From the NCBI GenBank assembly GCA_013372555.1, contig JAAPAX010000008.1, forward strand, positions 1,674,001 to 1,738,000: a DNA stretch of 64,000 bases, read 5' to 3'. Shown here in pieces: positions 44,818-56,324 of the stretch. Every line of letters starts with the position of its first letter. Positions within the stretch are counted from its first letter, which is position 1. The position numbers and the translations under genes are program-made. Origin of the DNA: Elsinoe arachidis. Taxonomy: Eukaryota > Ascomycota > Dothideomycetes > Myriangiales > Elsinoaceae. A model generated the notes under the pieces. The model searched no databases and had not been told where the DNA came from. It worked only from the letters and a program-made list of their open reading frames with translations.

Positions 44818-46897
44818 ATGTTCGGAATGGTGACAATCCTGCTCCTGGCTGCGACGGTGCAAGCCAGCGAGCTGTACGAACGCAATGTCAATTTCCTCAG
44901 TGCGTCGGCTCGCCACTCTTTCCTAGGACTAGACCGACACAGGCTCTTCAAACGGCAAGAGTTCATCCCTCCGAGCAATGTGTCCAACCTCAACTTCACC
45001 CACGGCGTAGCATCCGGCGACCCTGCCCCCGATTCGGTTATCCTCTGGACCAGACTCGCCCCTCAGCTCGACAACGACAGGTCCAACGTGACAGTCCAAG
45101 GACTCGTGGAGCTCTTCGACCACGACAACGAGAAATTCGTCGAAGCTTCTGAGGCGCCAATCTGTGCGGACTATAGGGTCGCGAACGACGAGGAGTTTGC
45201 GTCAGTGGTGGATTCAGGAAGGGTGTATACTACCTCTGAGATCGACTACACTATCAAAGTCGAGGCGAAGGGACTGAGCCCATTCACAAGGTATTACTAC
45301 CAGTTTGCGGCTTGTGATGGGCAGACGAGGAGCCCTGTGGGAAGGACGAAGACGTTGCCGGCTGAGGATGAGGATGTGGAGAGTGTAAGGTTGGCGGTGT
45401 ACTCTTGTGCGAATTGGCGTGAGTGTGAGGACAAGGTAGATGGAGCACGCACTGACGAGGACATCAGCGTATGGATTCTTCAATGCGTATGGGAATGTGG
45501 CTCGCAAGGTAGGTGAATCAGGAATCGCCTACCAGATATGCTGATGGCTAGCCAGGATTCTGTCGACTATGTCTTGCACCTGGGAGACTATATCTACGAG
45601 TACGGCCCTGGAGCACCGCGAAATGGATGGGATATCGGTCGTGTTCATGTCCCAGATCGAGATCTGATCACATTGTACGACTACCGTCGGCGCATCTCAC
45701 AGTACCGCGAGGACTTTGATCTGCTTGCCAGCCACCAGAACTTTCCCTGGATACCGGTCTGGGATGATCATGGTAAGCGAAATGGGTGGAACCTTTTGAC
45801 CTGGCTAATGTTGCTTACAGAAGTGGCAAACGATGCCTATCGGGATGGGTCTGGTCGACAAGCAAATACCTTCGAAGGTTACGTCAGCGCTGGCAACGTC
45901 GCCTTTGACCAACGCAAAATGCACGCCGTACGAGCCTACTTTGAATACATGCCCATCCGACAAGTCGACCTCGACGACAACCTCCGCATCTGGCGCTCCT
46001 TCTCCCTCGGCAAGCTCGCCGACCTCATCATGCTCGACACCCGAGAATACGACCGCAGCATCACCAACCTGTATGCCCCCTACCCCTGCCCCTCATGACC
46101 CCTACTAAACTCCCAGCGACAACAACGCCGAATACATCACCTCCATCTCCAACGACGCAGGGCGCTCCCTCCTCGGCCCCCGCCAAGAAAAATGGTTCTA
46201 CCGCACCCTGCAGTCCTCCTCTACCCGCGGCGCCACCTGGCGCATCATCGGCTCCCAAGTAATCTTCAGCCACATCGACCGGGCCGCCCTCGCTACTCTC
46301 CGCAACGAAGAGCCCTTCAACCGGGACAGCTGGGACGGCTACCAGGGGAACCGCAACCGCACGTTCCAGACCCTTTACGACAATGACATCTCAGACAACA
46401 TCTTCCTTGCCGGGGACAGTCACGCGAATTGGGTCAGTGACCTCGTGTGGGAGGGCGCGAAAAGCTACGACGAGACGACAGGCGAAGGGGCGATTGGCGC
46501 CGAGTTCGCGGTCACGGCGGTGTCGAGCGTGAGTCGCGCGGGGCAGAACGTGAGTGTGACTGAGGCGAGGAGGGTGAGTGATAGTGTGGTGAGGAATGAT
46601 TCCGAGGTGCAGTGGAATGAGTTTTGGTATAGAGGGTATATGGAACTGAGACTGGGAAGAGAAGAGGCCGAGGCGAGGTATTTTGGGATTCCGGATGTGA
46701 AGAGGAGGAGTGGGTTGGAGGTGAATCTGGCGAATTTCACGGTTAGGAAGGGGGAGGGGCGGTTGCAGAGGCCTGTGGGAGGAGGCGTGGTGGAGGCTGG
46801 GACGTTGAAGGGGGGTGAGACGAGGACGACGAATAGGACGGTCGATACAGGGTCAGGTGGAGGTGGGAATGGGACGGCGGTGAGGTTTAGAGATTGA
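44818..46897 (+). CDS. Secreted PhoD-type alkaline phosphatase/phosphodiesterase
   Basis: Exons 44,818-45,418, 45,468-45,508, 45,556-45,772, 45,821-46,070 and 46,117-46,897 give 629 residues. MFGMVTILLLAATVQAS is a signal peptide. The N-terminal domain has GVASGDPAPDSVILWTRLAP, the PhoD hallmark. Splicing rebuilds the phosphatase core: SCANWPYGFFNAYGNVARK, HLGDYIYEYG, PVWDDHEVANDAY, MLDTREYDRSITNLDNNAEY, WRIIGSQVIFSHI and DNIFLAGDSHANWVSDL. These Asp, Asn and His residues bind the Fe/Ca centre that hydrolyses phosphate mono- and diesters. Several NxS/T sites fit an extracellular glycoprotein. The C-terminus is Gly/Thr-rich with no clear GPI signal. All introns are 46-49 bp and phases agree. 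Two upstream CACGTG boxes suggest phosphate control. Confidence 0.93.
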
Positions 46898-47243
46898 TGG
46901 GCAATCGAGTCGTGTTCTTGCAAGATCGCCTGACTGTATAGTGAAGTATAACATCATTGCAGTACTGGTGTTGGTGAAGCAGAGCCGCATTTTGGTCCGA
47001 AAGGAGCAACAAGTGGCCGAAGCTGCAAAAGTCTCCGGATGGAACAACCCAAAGCTTCAATGTCGCCGCAATTGGAACAGAACCCTCACTTGCTAATTTC
47101 CATCGTACCGACATCAATGACCTCAGTTCAAAGGCTTGCTTTCCCTCGTGTATAAGTATCGCGTTCTCGTCGTCCCGTCAGGTTCCAAAAGGCACAAGTT
47201 TCATCACCGTCACTTTCTTCCAGCATCACCCCCTGCCGGCATC
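46898..47243. other. Intergenic, tandem + genes
   Basis: 346 bp. The last 60 bases before the ATG are pyrimidine-rich (TTTCTTCCAGCATCACCCCC). Nothing else is recognised. Confidence 0.4.
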
Positions 47244-48277
47244 ATGGAATATCCATCATCCATCGTAAAGACCGTCCAAGTCGCCCGAGGCTACAACTAT
47301 TCACTTGTACACATTGCCCCGAAAGACTCCAAGCCAACACTGCTGTTCCTGCCGGGCTTTCCCGAGGCAGCTTATGATTGGCACTACCAAGTCGACTACT
47401 TCAGAGCCAGAGGATATGGTCTGGTAGTCCCAGACCTCCTTGGCTATGGCAACACAGATAAGCCGAAAGACTACCGCGAGTATCGCATCAAGAGAATCGC
47501 CGAGGATGTCATCTCTATTTTGGACCACTTGCAGCTCCGGGAGGTCGTTGGCATTGGTCATGATTGGTCAGTATAACTGTGACATGAGTAACGGAATACG
47601 TCCTGACCTGTATATCAAGGGGTGCGGGAGTCCTGGCAGCACTGTCCGCTTATTTTCCGGATCGCTTTCTCGCCTATGCGTTCACCGCTGTAGGCTATAA
47701 CCCACCTGGACGCATGCAGCCAGAGATGGTCAATCAACTTACCAAGCAGATGCTAGGGTACGAAGCTTTTGGGTACTTTGCCTTCTTTGGCACTCCAGAT
47801 GCAGCTCAGTATCTGGATGGCAATCTTGATTCAGTCAACTCCATGCTCATGTCCGAGGAGGACTCTCAGCACTGGGTGAAGAACGTCTGTCCGCCTGGGG
47901 CCGCGAAATCATGGTTGGAAAGCCGCAAAGCAGTGCCATTGCCTGGATGGTTGAAGAAAGAGGACCTGGAGGCCAAGAATCGCATTCTCAGTCAGGGGTT
48001 CACTGGACCCTTGAATTACTACCAGCAAGCTATGGATCCGTTCAACGATGAGGACGCGGCGACCGTGGTAGTGAAAGGTATTCCCGAGAAGCCTGTCCTG
48101 TTTGTTGCAGATACGAAGCAGGCAGCAATGCCATCTGAGATGATGGAGCATGGTACACGGCAACATTGCAAGAACCTGACGGTCAAGAAACTCAACACGT
48201 CGCACTGGATGATGTTGGAAGACCCTGAGGCTCTCAATCAGGTGCTCGAGGAGTTCCTTCACGGCAATGGCTTTTGA
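47244..48277 (+). CDS. Epoxide-hydrolase-like alpha/beta hydrolase
   Basis: Exons 47,244-47,566 and 47,620-48,277 give 326 residues. The alpha/beta-hydrolase order is clear: LLFLPGFPEAAYDWHYQ (oxyanion loop), GYGLVVPDLLGYGNTDKP, the nucleophile elbow GHDWGAGVLAAL with Asp, completed by splicing (GATTG + G), a helical lid with FTGPLNYY, the acid region PVLFVADTKQAAM, and the catalytic His in NTSHWMMLEDPEALNQVLEEFL. Soluble epoxide hydrolases use Asp as nucleophile and Tyr in the lid. The loop normally reads HGFP; here the His is Pro, an oddity that may alter activity. No targeting signal is visible. The donor is GTCAGT, somewhat weak, but the phase fits. The natural substrate is unknown. Confidence 0.88.
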
Positions 48278-49114
48278 TTGTGCAGCTAGTGAACCGTATC
48301 AAGATCTCAAGGGGGAACCCCGAAAGCCACTGGTGATCCGTCGGTCTCCGACAACCGTTGCGTACACGAGAAAGTCATCATACATCGATCGCTGAACCAC
48401 TTGCATGGTTCACGCATGTTTTGGGGTCAGTCCAACCACGGCAAAGTCAATGCTCCGGACATCCCCCATGATTTCTCTGAACGTTTGGTGCGGGGAAACG
48501 TGGGGAAGAAACGACAATCTCCCCCGCATGCTCCTCCCATTCCTTCGGACGGCCTCAGGAACGCCCTCGTCTCCCGACTCCTTCATGCCCTCACCAATCG
48601 TGCGGGAAAGTGAGCTCGAACTGTCTCATCTCCTCCCCGGCGAGTCTTGTCCTCGAACAAACCTTGACAAGCTTCCAATCGTTCGCTTCCCCATCAGCCA
48701 CGCCCAGTTTGTGACTGTCATGTCTCTCCGTTTTGTCAATCAACCCTAACCTGAACGGCTCTGGTCAGCTCTCACTTGCCGATACGCTGGACGCCTTGCA
48801 AGCTTGTCAAGCCATCAACTCAGCCGTCTGAGCAGCTCGTCCAAGCTCACCCTCCGAACCCTATGAGCTCGATCACGCGTCGCCGTGGTCCAGATCTGAC
48901 CGACGTTCAAGGTCACCAATCCATCTACCGAGCTCGACCACGCGAGACGTGGCTTGCTGGGGTTTCTCCGACTGCATTCTGTGTTTAGCTTCGTGCAGGG
49001 AGCTCGACTACGCGATTCAGTGATATAGAGCTCGTGGCCGGCCATCTTTCTACCTCAATCTCATTTTCCCTCCCTTCCTTTCGCTCTCCATCCGTGAAGA
49101 CCACATTCGCAGTC
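48278..49114. other. Intergenic, upstream of the MFS transporter
   Basis: 837 bp between tandem genes. It holds three copies of GAGCTCGAYYACGCG (48,865, 48,930, 49,000). The last 60 bases are pyrimidine-rich. Overlapping ORFs near 48,400-48,750 have no domain and are probably chance. Confidence 0.5.
48865..49014 (+). promoter_or_regulatory. Three copies of GAGCTCGAYYACGCG upstream of the MFS gene
   Basis: GAGCTCGATCACGCG at 48,865-48,879, GAGCTCGACCACGCG at 48,930-48,944 and GAGCTCGACTACGCG at 49,000-49,014, spaced 65 and 70 bp, all in the same orientation and ending 100 bp before the ATG. A partial fourth, GAGCTCGTGG, is at 49,028. The conserved 15-mer within otherwise unrelated sequence suggests a transcription factor site. 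Confidence 0.6.
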
Positions 49115-51118
49115 ATGGGTCTAGGTGTGCTTGAAGGTATGTGACGACTACGGCTCGATGTAGCTGCACTCGGCTAACAATGCGCCAGATCATAAGCTCG
49201 CCCATGTGCCAGGCACAGTCCTGCTCAACGACGAGGGTACACAGAGTGAAGACATCACCGCCGGTCTCAAGCATGGTACTGGCAAGAATGCACATATCGT
49301 GCTGAACCCTCAACCCAGCGAGGATCCCAATGATCCCCTCAACTGGCCGCTATGGAAGAAGGAGGTCATCATCCTGATTCTATGCCTGGGAAGCATGTTG
49401 AACGCCGGTGTCAACGTGAGTATCCCACCATCTCCTCCCATACCATACTCACTCCCCACAGGGCCCCCTCCTCAACGCCTCCTACTTCTCCATCGCCCAA
49501 CAAATCAACACCGACCTCACCACCGTCGTTCTCGTCTCCGGCTATAACCTCCTCATCGCCGGCGCCTCAGGCCCCTTCATCTGCGCCTTCTCCCGCAAAT
49601 ACGGCAAACGCCCCGTCTACCTCGCCAGCACCCTTTTCTGCATCATCGGCACCGCCATCGGCCAAGCCCGCATCTCCTACAACTACCTCCTCGCCGCCCG
49701 CATCGTGCAAGGCCTCTCCACATCCGCCTTCGAGTCCCTCGTCGTCGCCACCGTCGGCGACATGTACTTCGTCCACCAACGCGGCGCCCGCATCTCCGCC
49801 ATCAACTTCATCCTCAACGCCGCCTCATCCCTGGCCAGCATCATCTGCGGCATCGTCTTCGCCGACCTGGGCTGGCTCTGGCTCTTCCACATGTTCCAGA
49901 TTTTCCTGGTCGCGCAGTTCGTGCTCATGTTCCTCTTTTGTCCCGAGACGACCTACTTGCGGGACACGAAATACGATCTCGACACCGCGCAGGACGAAAA
50001 GTTGACGGAGTTGGTCCATGCTGAGGAGGAGTACAGGGAGAAGCACCAGGGTGTGGAGCGCACTGAGACGTCGGCTACGATACCGAAGAAAACGTTTATG
50101 CAGGAGTTGGCGTTGTATAATGGCAAGTTTCACAATGATTGGATCTTTAAGGACTTGTTTGGGCCGTTTATCACGCTGCTCAACCCGGCTGCGGCGTATG
50201 CTGTGCTTTGCTCTGGTATTCTCAACGCTTGGTAGTAAGTTGTTTGGTCTGCTAGTTCACTAGTAGAAACTCACGCTCAGCAGTGTCGGCTCGGCTATCA
50301 TCATCGCTGGCATCTTCGCCGGTCCACCATGGGCTTTCGGACCCGCGCAGATCGGGTAAGAAGCAACAGTCACGAGAATGGGAGGAGGGATGCTGATATT
50401 GGACAGGTACATCGGTGCGGGTCCCTTCATCGGAGGTCTAGTGGGTTCTCTCGTCACCTTGTTCGCCGGAGACCCAGTCATCAAGTGGCTCGGCAAGCGC
50501 AACAAGGGTGTATAGTACGTCTGCCCCCTCCCCTCCCCTCTCCCCCATCCCTAAATAGTGATACTAACCCCCATCCAGCGAACCGGAATTCCGCCTCGTC
50601 TTCATGGGTCTCGCCGCCTTCGGATGCGGCATCGGCATGTTCCTCTTCGGGTACACAATGTCCATCGGGGCGCGGGCCGAGCTGTGCGCTTTCTTCCAGG
50701 GCGTGCAGATGTTTGGTGTTCTCATCGGGATTTGGTCCACTATTTCGTACGGACTGGATGCGTTCCGGAATTTGAGCAGTGAGATGTTTATTATGAATAT
50801 GTTGTTCAAGGTACGTACTCACATGTCGCCCCTCAATCCTGGGTCGTAGAGGCGAGGGGGTTGGATGGGATTGGAATGAGGCTAATGTGATCGCAGAATT
50901 TCATGTTCTATGCGCTGAGCGACTTTGCGAATAACTGGGTCGCGGCGAACGGGCCGGCGCAGATCATGTATGTCTTTGGTGGGACGTCGTTGTTCCTTTG
51001 TGCGTTGGCGATCCCGATGTACATGTATGGGAAGAGGTTGAGGAGTTGGTGGGCGAGGCATGATTTGTTTGTTCTGCTCAAGATGCAGAAGTCGGGACCG
51101 ACGCAGGAGTTGGGTTGA
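49115..51118 (+). CDS. MFS transporter, drug/polyamine-type (DHA1-like)
   Basis: Exons 49,115-49,136, 49,189-49,415, 49,462-50,234, 50,281-50,355, 50,407-50,514, 50,579-50,810 and 50,897-51,118 give 552 residues. The protein starts MGLGVLEDHKLAHVPGTVLL, a common fungal MFS leader, followed by DPNDPLNWPLWKKE before helix 1. Helices include VIILILCLGSMLNAGV, LVSGYNLLIAGASGPFICAFSRKYGKRPVYL (motif A-like between helices 2 and 3), ARIVQGLSTSAFESLVVATVGDMYF, NFILNAASSLASIICGIVF and, after a hydrophilic central loop, about six more. Twelve segments are countable. The fungal family exports small molecules or toxic compounds from the plasma membrane; the substrate is unknown. All six introns are GT-AG with consistent phases. 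A triplicated 15-bp motif lies upstream. Confidence 0.9.
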
Positions 51119-51238
51119 GAGAGAAGGGAGACAGAAGACGCCTGGCAGGATGTGGTAGTAATGAGATCTTTCTGCTCGGCTTCGCTTGTGCCAGATCCGC
51201 GAGTGAAACGTGGTCCATCTAGTGGAGAACATGTTGCG

Positions 51239-53422
51239 CTACCGTGCAGTCCCAGGCGCAACCCAACCTCTCTCCGCATAAAGTCTCTCCTGCTCCCACC
51301 CCTCGTCCACCCTCTGCTCCACCGCGCTCGCCCACTTCGCTTCTCCCCTCAGCGTATCCTCCCCCCGTTCCTCCTCAATATAACCACAAGGCATCACCCA
51401 CCTCTCCCCCCTCTCCCTCGTAGTCGGCACCTCCCCCTTCCCCTCCCACATCCCCGTCACCCGCCCCTCACAAGCGCCCCTCATCAACCACCACAACCCC
51501 AAATCCCGCCACTCTTCCTGCCTGTACAACGCCGCTCCCACCTTCCTCTCAACCCAATGCGTCCCCCCCTCCACCACCAGACTAAGCAGTACCATCAGCC
51601 CTCCCACCCCCAGCACGATCCCCAGCCCCAGCACGGAGAAGCTACTGAACGCCTCGCTGCTCACCACTTGCGCCCCACACATCCACTCCTCCTCAGTGGA
51701 AGGTTTACTCCTCACCACGCTCCCTGCCCCTGCCACATCGCCCACGAACAGATAAGAAGCCGCTTGTAGCTGGATCATGCCCACTGAGAATAGATGCGAC
51801 AGTTCCTTGATCCACTGGTCCGCTGGCAGACCCATGGAGGACTGAACCCGAGATAACCGGGAGGCGAGGAGGGCATCTGCGCCGCGGTTGCGGAGGGAGT
51901 CGAAGAAGTCGGTGTCGGTTGCGGCGCGGGCGAGGCGGGTTGCGATGCTACGTTGGAGGGGGGAGGTGAAGGGGAGGGAGACGTTGGTGGGAATGGTCGG
52001 GGTGCGGCCTGGGTCTGGGAAGAGGGGGACGCAGGTTGGTGGGGTGGTGGGGAGGCAGAGGCGACGGGTGGTGGTGCAGGCGAGGACGGAGAGGGGGTGG
52101 GTGGGGAGGTACATGCCTTCTACTGGGGCGGGGTGGGTGGCGGTGAACCAGGGGGAGTGGACGGGGGTGGAGTAGATGTTGCGGTTGGCGAGGATGAGGA
52201 GGTTGAGGGTTGAATTGGGAGCGTGTAGAGAGGGGATGGGGGTGAAGAATCGGACGTCGGGGGTTGCGTTGAAGGTGGAGGATTCGATGCTAGGAAGGTC
52301 AGGGAGCTGGTAGGAAAGGGGTGGAGAGTCTTACTTGACCTTGTAGCCTGTTCCCCAGAGGGTTGAGGAGGCACCGACAGTGCTGTCGAAATCGACGAGG
52401 CTGATCTGTTGGCTGCCGAGAGTGGTATTGGCAGAGCTGTCCTTCCAGTTTACGAACTGTGGAACAGCATAAGTGCTGGTCATGGGTATCAAGGTGGATG
52501 GTCCGAGATCGACGCTGGAGAAGTACCAGTCGTTCATATATCCAATCTTCTTTGCATCGGCAGTTGACAAGCGGATTGAATTGAGAGTACCCTCTTTGAG
52601 CCGAGATGTGATATTCAGAGCAGAGCATGTACTCTCAACCTCGAGGTAAGCAGTGTGCTCTGGCTCGCTGTTGATACCCATGTGATGTAGCGAGTCGATG
52701 CGACCGGACGTAAGCTTGACAGTATCTGCACCATTGCACAATTCTTCTCCGAAGGGACAATCAGCAACAGTGGTCAACTTCCACGGTACCAGATTACGAC
52801 CAAAGACTGGACAAGCGGTGGATCGACTTGGCTCGCATCCGCTGTAGCACTTCTCTGACAATGCATATGCCTGAGATTCGATAGACCGGTACGCTGAGAA
52901 CATCTGCAATCTTTGGGCCATGCTGGTAGTACCAAGATCCTTTGCAGCAAAGAAGTCCATGTAGCCGCAACCTGCTCCGCTTCGAGTCAGCAGCACCTCG
53001 GAGCCAGGCCGGGCATTGGTGACACGAGAGACAAATATGCCGGCCGCGGCGAAAGCGATGTAATTGATAATGGCAGGAATAGAGACACGGGATGTTCTGC
53101 GAATGGCCGAGTCGACTTTCCTCCTCCAGGCTAGCCAGAGATCAAAGAGGACGATCAGAATTTGTGAGTTGCCTTCAATGTTTCTCAGAGCAGCTTGTTG
53201 TTGATGATACAGTCCATCCTCAGGCTGTGGCGATGAAGACAGTCGGAAAATGATGAAGCGTATGATATCCCACATGCGTGCACCGACAATGCGGACGAAG
53301 ATGGCAAGAGCGGCGACTATGTAGGCACCAGTCTGGTAGTCGACGGTCAAGGTCCTCCCGATAATGGGTCCAGCCTCCCAATTTGTCCAGAGGCCGGTGT
53401 AGACAGTTCCAGGTGAAGCCAT
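51239..53422 (-). CDS. Unidentified fungal membrane protein, 712 residues
   Basis: Exons (minus) 53,422-52,335 and 52,289-51,239. I recognise the type, a large ascomycete-specific membrane protein with an extracellular Cys-containing middle, but no named domain. Membrane segments are near residues 28-50 (GAYIVAALAIFVRIVGARMW), 115-137 (AIINYIAFAAAGIFVSRV) and about 590-615 (FSVLGLGIVLGVGGLMVLLSLVV). The region between the second and third carries CYSGCEPSRSTACPVFG, CPFGEELCNG and several NxS/T sites, so it is probably luminal or extracellular. The C-terminal tail is charged and cytosolic. The intron is 45 bp and rebuilds VKNIESSTFNATPDVRFFTP. The exon 2 region is very C-rich on the plus strand. 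Its stop is 120 bp from the MFS stop (convergent). Confidence 0.8.
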
Positions 53423-54605
53423 TGCTCAAAAGTCAAAGGAGCTTCGAAGCAGCCTGAGCTCGATGGTGACCACTGGGTCGCCTGTTCATGAAATGACGAG
53501 TATATAACAATGAGGAGGGAAAGGACAGCCATTTTGAAATACTGTGTGTGTGAGATGCGCAGCAGCAACACCATCTCAAGAGCGTTATAGGTGGCTGCTG
53601 AGCCCAGCATGCAGTGGAACAGATGTATTGATAGATGCAGCAGTACCAAGGCTTGTCCATCGCATTACCTGCAGCCACTCGTGTAAGCCGTGGCAGCTTA
53701 CCTCTTTTGGACGATGAATCACATGGTGATCCTGAACGAGCGCGGTGAGAAGCCCTTCTCGTCCTGCGATGTGATTGACCCCTAGATTAGCGTATGCAGA
53801 CGCGACGTTTGCGCGAGGTCACATTCTCGTATAGCAAGGTCGGATTCGCCGACGCCACCATCTTGGATGCAGCATGGGGTGCAGCGGGCAATCCAATTCC
53901 AGAACGAACAAAGTAAGCAGGCGTGCTGGCATCCATTCGTAACCATGGAAATTCGTCGAAGACGAAGTTGGAGTTTCAAGGCTCGCAAGAAATCAATTTC
54001 AACTGCGGCCCTACAGTGGGCCCCACAAGCCGCAAACGCGTTCGCGGCTTGCCCCATTTCAGGGCCTTCTTCGGGGGCCTCTTCGGGGGCAGTGCGCCGT
54101 CTTCAGAATCTCGTCGGCGCGTCTCTTCACTTGAAACAAAAGACGTCAGATTCCATTCACTCAACGTCCTACGACCGTATCTGTATTCTCCCCGCTCTTC
54201 GGACAAAGGCCTGGCTAGGACTGCTCTTCGGTCTCTGCTCCGGCGGGTAGATTTAGGTCTGAGATCTACAGTTCGGCGTCGATCATCCAAAGTCTGAATC
54301 TCGTGTCCGAGAAACAAGCCCTTTCACACGAACACTCAAAAACCTTCTTCCCGCAAAGACCTATCAAAGAAATTTGTTTACGGGATCGACCGCTTCGCTT
54401 CCTGTAATCGCAATGCTACCACTGGCTACCAGGTCGGCGCCCAAGCATGATCGTCGTGCTAGGACATTGACATTGCGGCTCATCGAGACAAGCGAGATAC
54501 GACACCCGGATGACCTCGCCTCAAGCTCTTAAGCAAAGACTACAAAGATGCCAAAGGTATCCTGCTCCTGAAACTTAGCATCCACGACTCTGAACTTGTA
54601 ACGCC
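53423..54605. other. Intergenic between divergent genes
   Basis: 1,183 bp with no supportable gene; the ORFs on both strands near 53,870-54,320 overlap and have no domain. A short GC-rich part near 54,020-54,110 has repeated CTTCGGGGGC units. Confidence 0.5.
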
Positions 54606-56324
54606 ATGCATCTTTTTCACCTCTCTACATTGCTCTATGTGGCGCCCTCGGCGGCAGAATACGTCTGGCCATCGTGGACCGATTCAATGGAGGATCTGCT
54701 CTACCTTCAAGGCGGTTACATCAGGAATGGTGCTCTATCAGATCGCAAGTCTCCACCAGAGTCATTTCCCAACAGACCGCTGACCATCACACAGAAGTCC
54801 AGACCTGCGCTTTCGGTGCTAATCAGCCCGGTATCCAGAAATCTGCCGAATGGCTTCGCACGGCTTTTCATGATGCAGCAACACATGATGCTTCGACTAA
54901 GACGGGGGGCCTCGATGGCTCTATACAGTACGAACTCGATCGCCGTGAGAACCTCGGCAGTGCCTTGAACAGCACTCTTGCCGACATCTCCAGCTCGGTC
55001 AATATCCACAGCTCTGCAGCTGATCTGCTGGCCCTTGCCATGGTCATGGCAGTCGCACGTTGCGGTGATCTCTATGTCCCTCTACGGTTCGGTCGGAAAG
55101 ACGCCACTGGGGCTGGTATCATGGGTGTCCCCGAGGCTCACACGGATTTTGAGACTACCAGGAAGCGTTTCGAAATTTCGGGCTTCAACACGAGTAGGTC
55201 CTCCTGGTAGCTTCAACACCTAAGATATCTGACTGGACGTAGCCGACATGATCACACTAGTAGCCTGCGGACACACGATTGGAGGCGTGCATTCAGTCGA
55301 TCACCCCGAGATTGTCATCAATGGACCTGTTGACCCAGCCAATGTGGCTCGCTTTGACAACACTACTGGTGCTTATGACAACAAGGTCGTCACCGAGTAT
55401 CTCGACAATACCAGCCAAAATCCCCTGCTGCGCAACACGAATGACACCTTGAACTCCGACAAGCGCATCTTCGCGGCTGATGGCAACCAGACTATGAGTC
55501 GTCTCGCCGAGCCGACTGTCTTCAAGGCACAATGCGAGTCACTCCTGGAGCGTATGATCGACCTCGTGCCTGGAGATGTCACCCTCACTGAGCCTCACCA
55601 GCCTGCTGATATCCGTCCGTACATTCAATCCTACCTTGTCAAAGGGAATGGCAGTCTCGAGCTTGCTGGTCGCATAAGGGTCCGCACCTCCGATGTCACT
55701 GGTCGTAACACGTCGGACCTCATTGTCGCTCTCCTTCCGACTGATCGTGCTGGCGCTTCCCTCCCAGAAATCCCAGCAAAGATTGCCACCTTCCGACTCG
55801 GCAGCAGCTCCGGCTACCTTCGAGAACGCTTCCAATGGTACGAGTTCAACACGACCATTCCTACCACTACCGCCATCCAGTCTTTCCACATACGCTTGAC
55901 TACACCATCGAATGGTCAAGCCATCATCTACGACAATGCAGGCACAGGTGGATACCCAGTCAATCCCGATGTCCTCTTCCTTCGGCCGCAGTCATGCACA
56001 TTCTTCGACACAGCCACCAACACCGGTACCATGACCATCAACGTCGCCATCTCCAAGTCGCTGCTGTCACAAACCACCTCCCCGCCGCAAGTGAGAATCG
56101 TTCAGAAGACACCCCAGCCTAGAAACTTCATCCCCAAGTTGTCCCAGGAGGTCGTTCCGCTCGAGAAGACGGGGAGAGAGACAGCTCAGTACACCTTCTA
56201 CCAAGCAAAGCCCGTCGTCGGCAGGGACGGCTTGTCGACCTCGTTCGATGTGGAGGTCGGTGACTCGAAGCTGGAGTTCCAGGAGACGGGCGACATGACA
56301 GGCAGAGCTTGTGCCTCCTTTTAG
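54606..56324 (+). CDS. Secreted fungal heme peroxidase (class II-like superfamily)
   Basis: Exons 54,606-54,744, 54,795-55,193 and 55,243-56,324 give 539 residues. MHLFHLSTLLYVAPSAAEYVWPS looks like a signal peptide plus mature start. The peroxidase core shows AEWLRTAFHDAATHDASTKTGGLDGSI (distal Arg and His), ADLLALAMVMAVARCG, FGRKDATGAGIMGVPEAHTD and, rebuilt by splicing, GFNTTDMITLVACGHTIGGVHSVDHPEIV (proximal His). After the core, NSDKRIFAADGNQTM and RMIDLVPGDVTLTEP continue a family-specific segment, followed by a beta-rich C-terminal half. Ligninolytic Mn or Trp sites were not assigned. The first intron is best read as GC-AG (GCAAGT...CACAG, 50 bp with a CTGAC branch site); a weaker GT donor 15 bases upstream is the alternative. 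Confidence 0.88.

Noticed and set aside
51152..51769. 205-codon plus-strand Pro/His-rich ORF
   Set aside because: It is antisense to the C-terminal exon of the minus-strand membrane protein.
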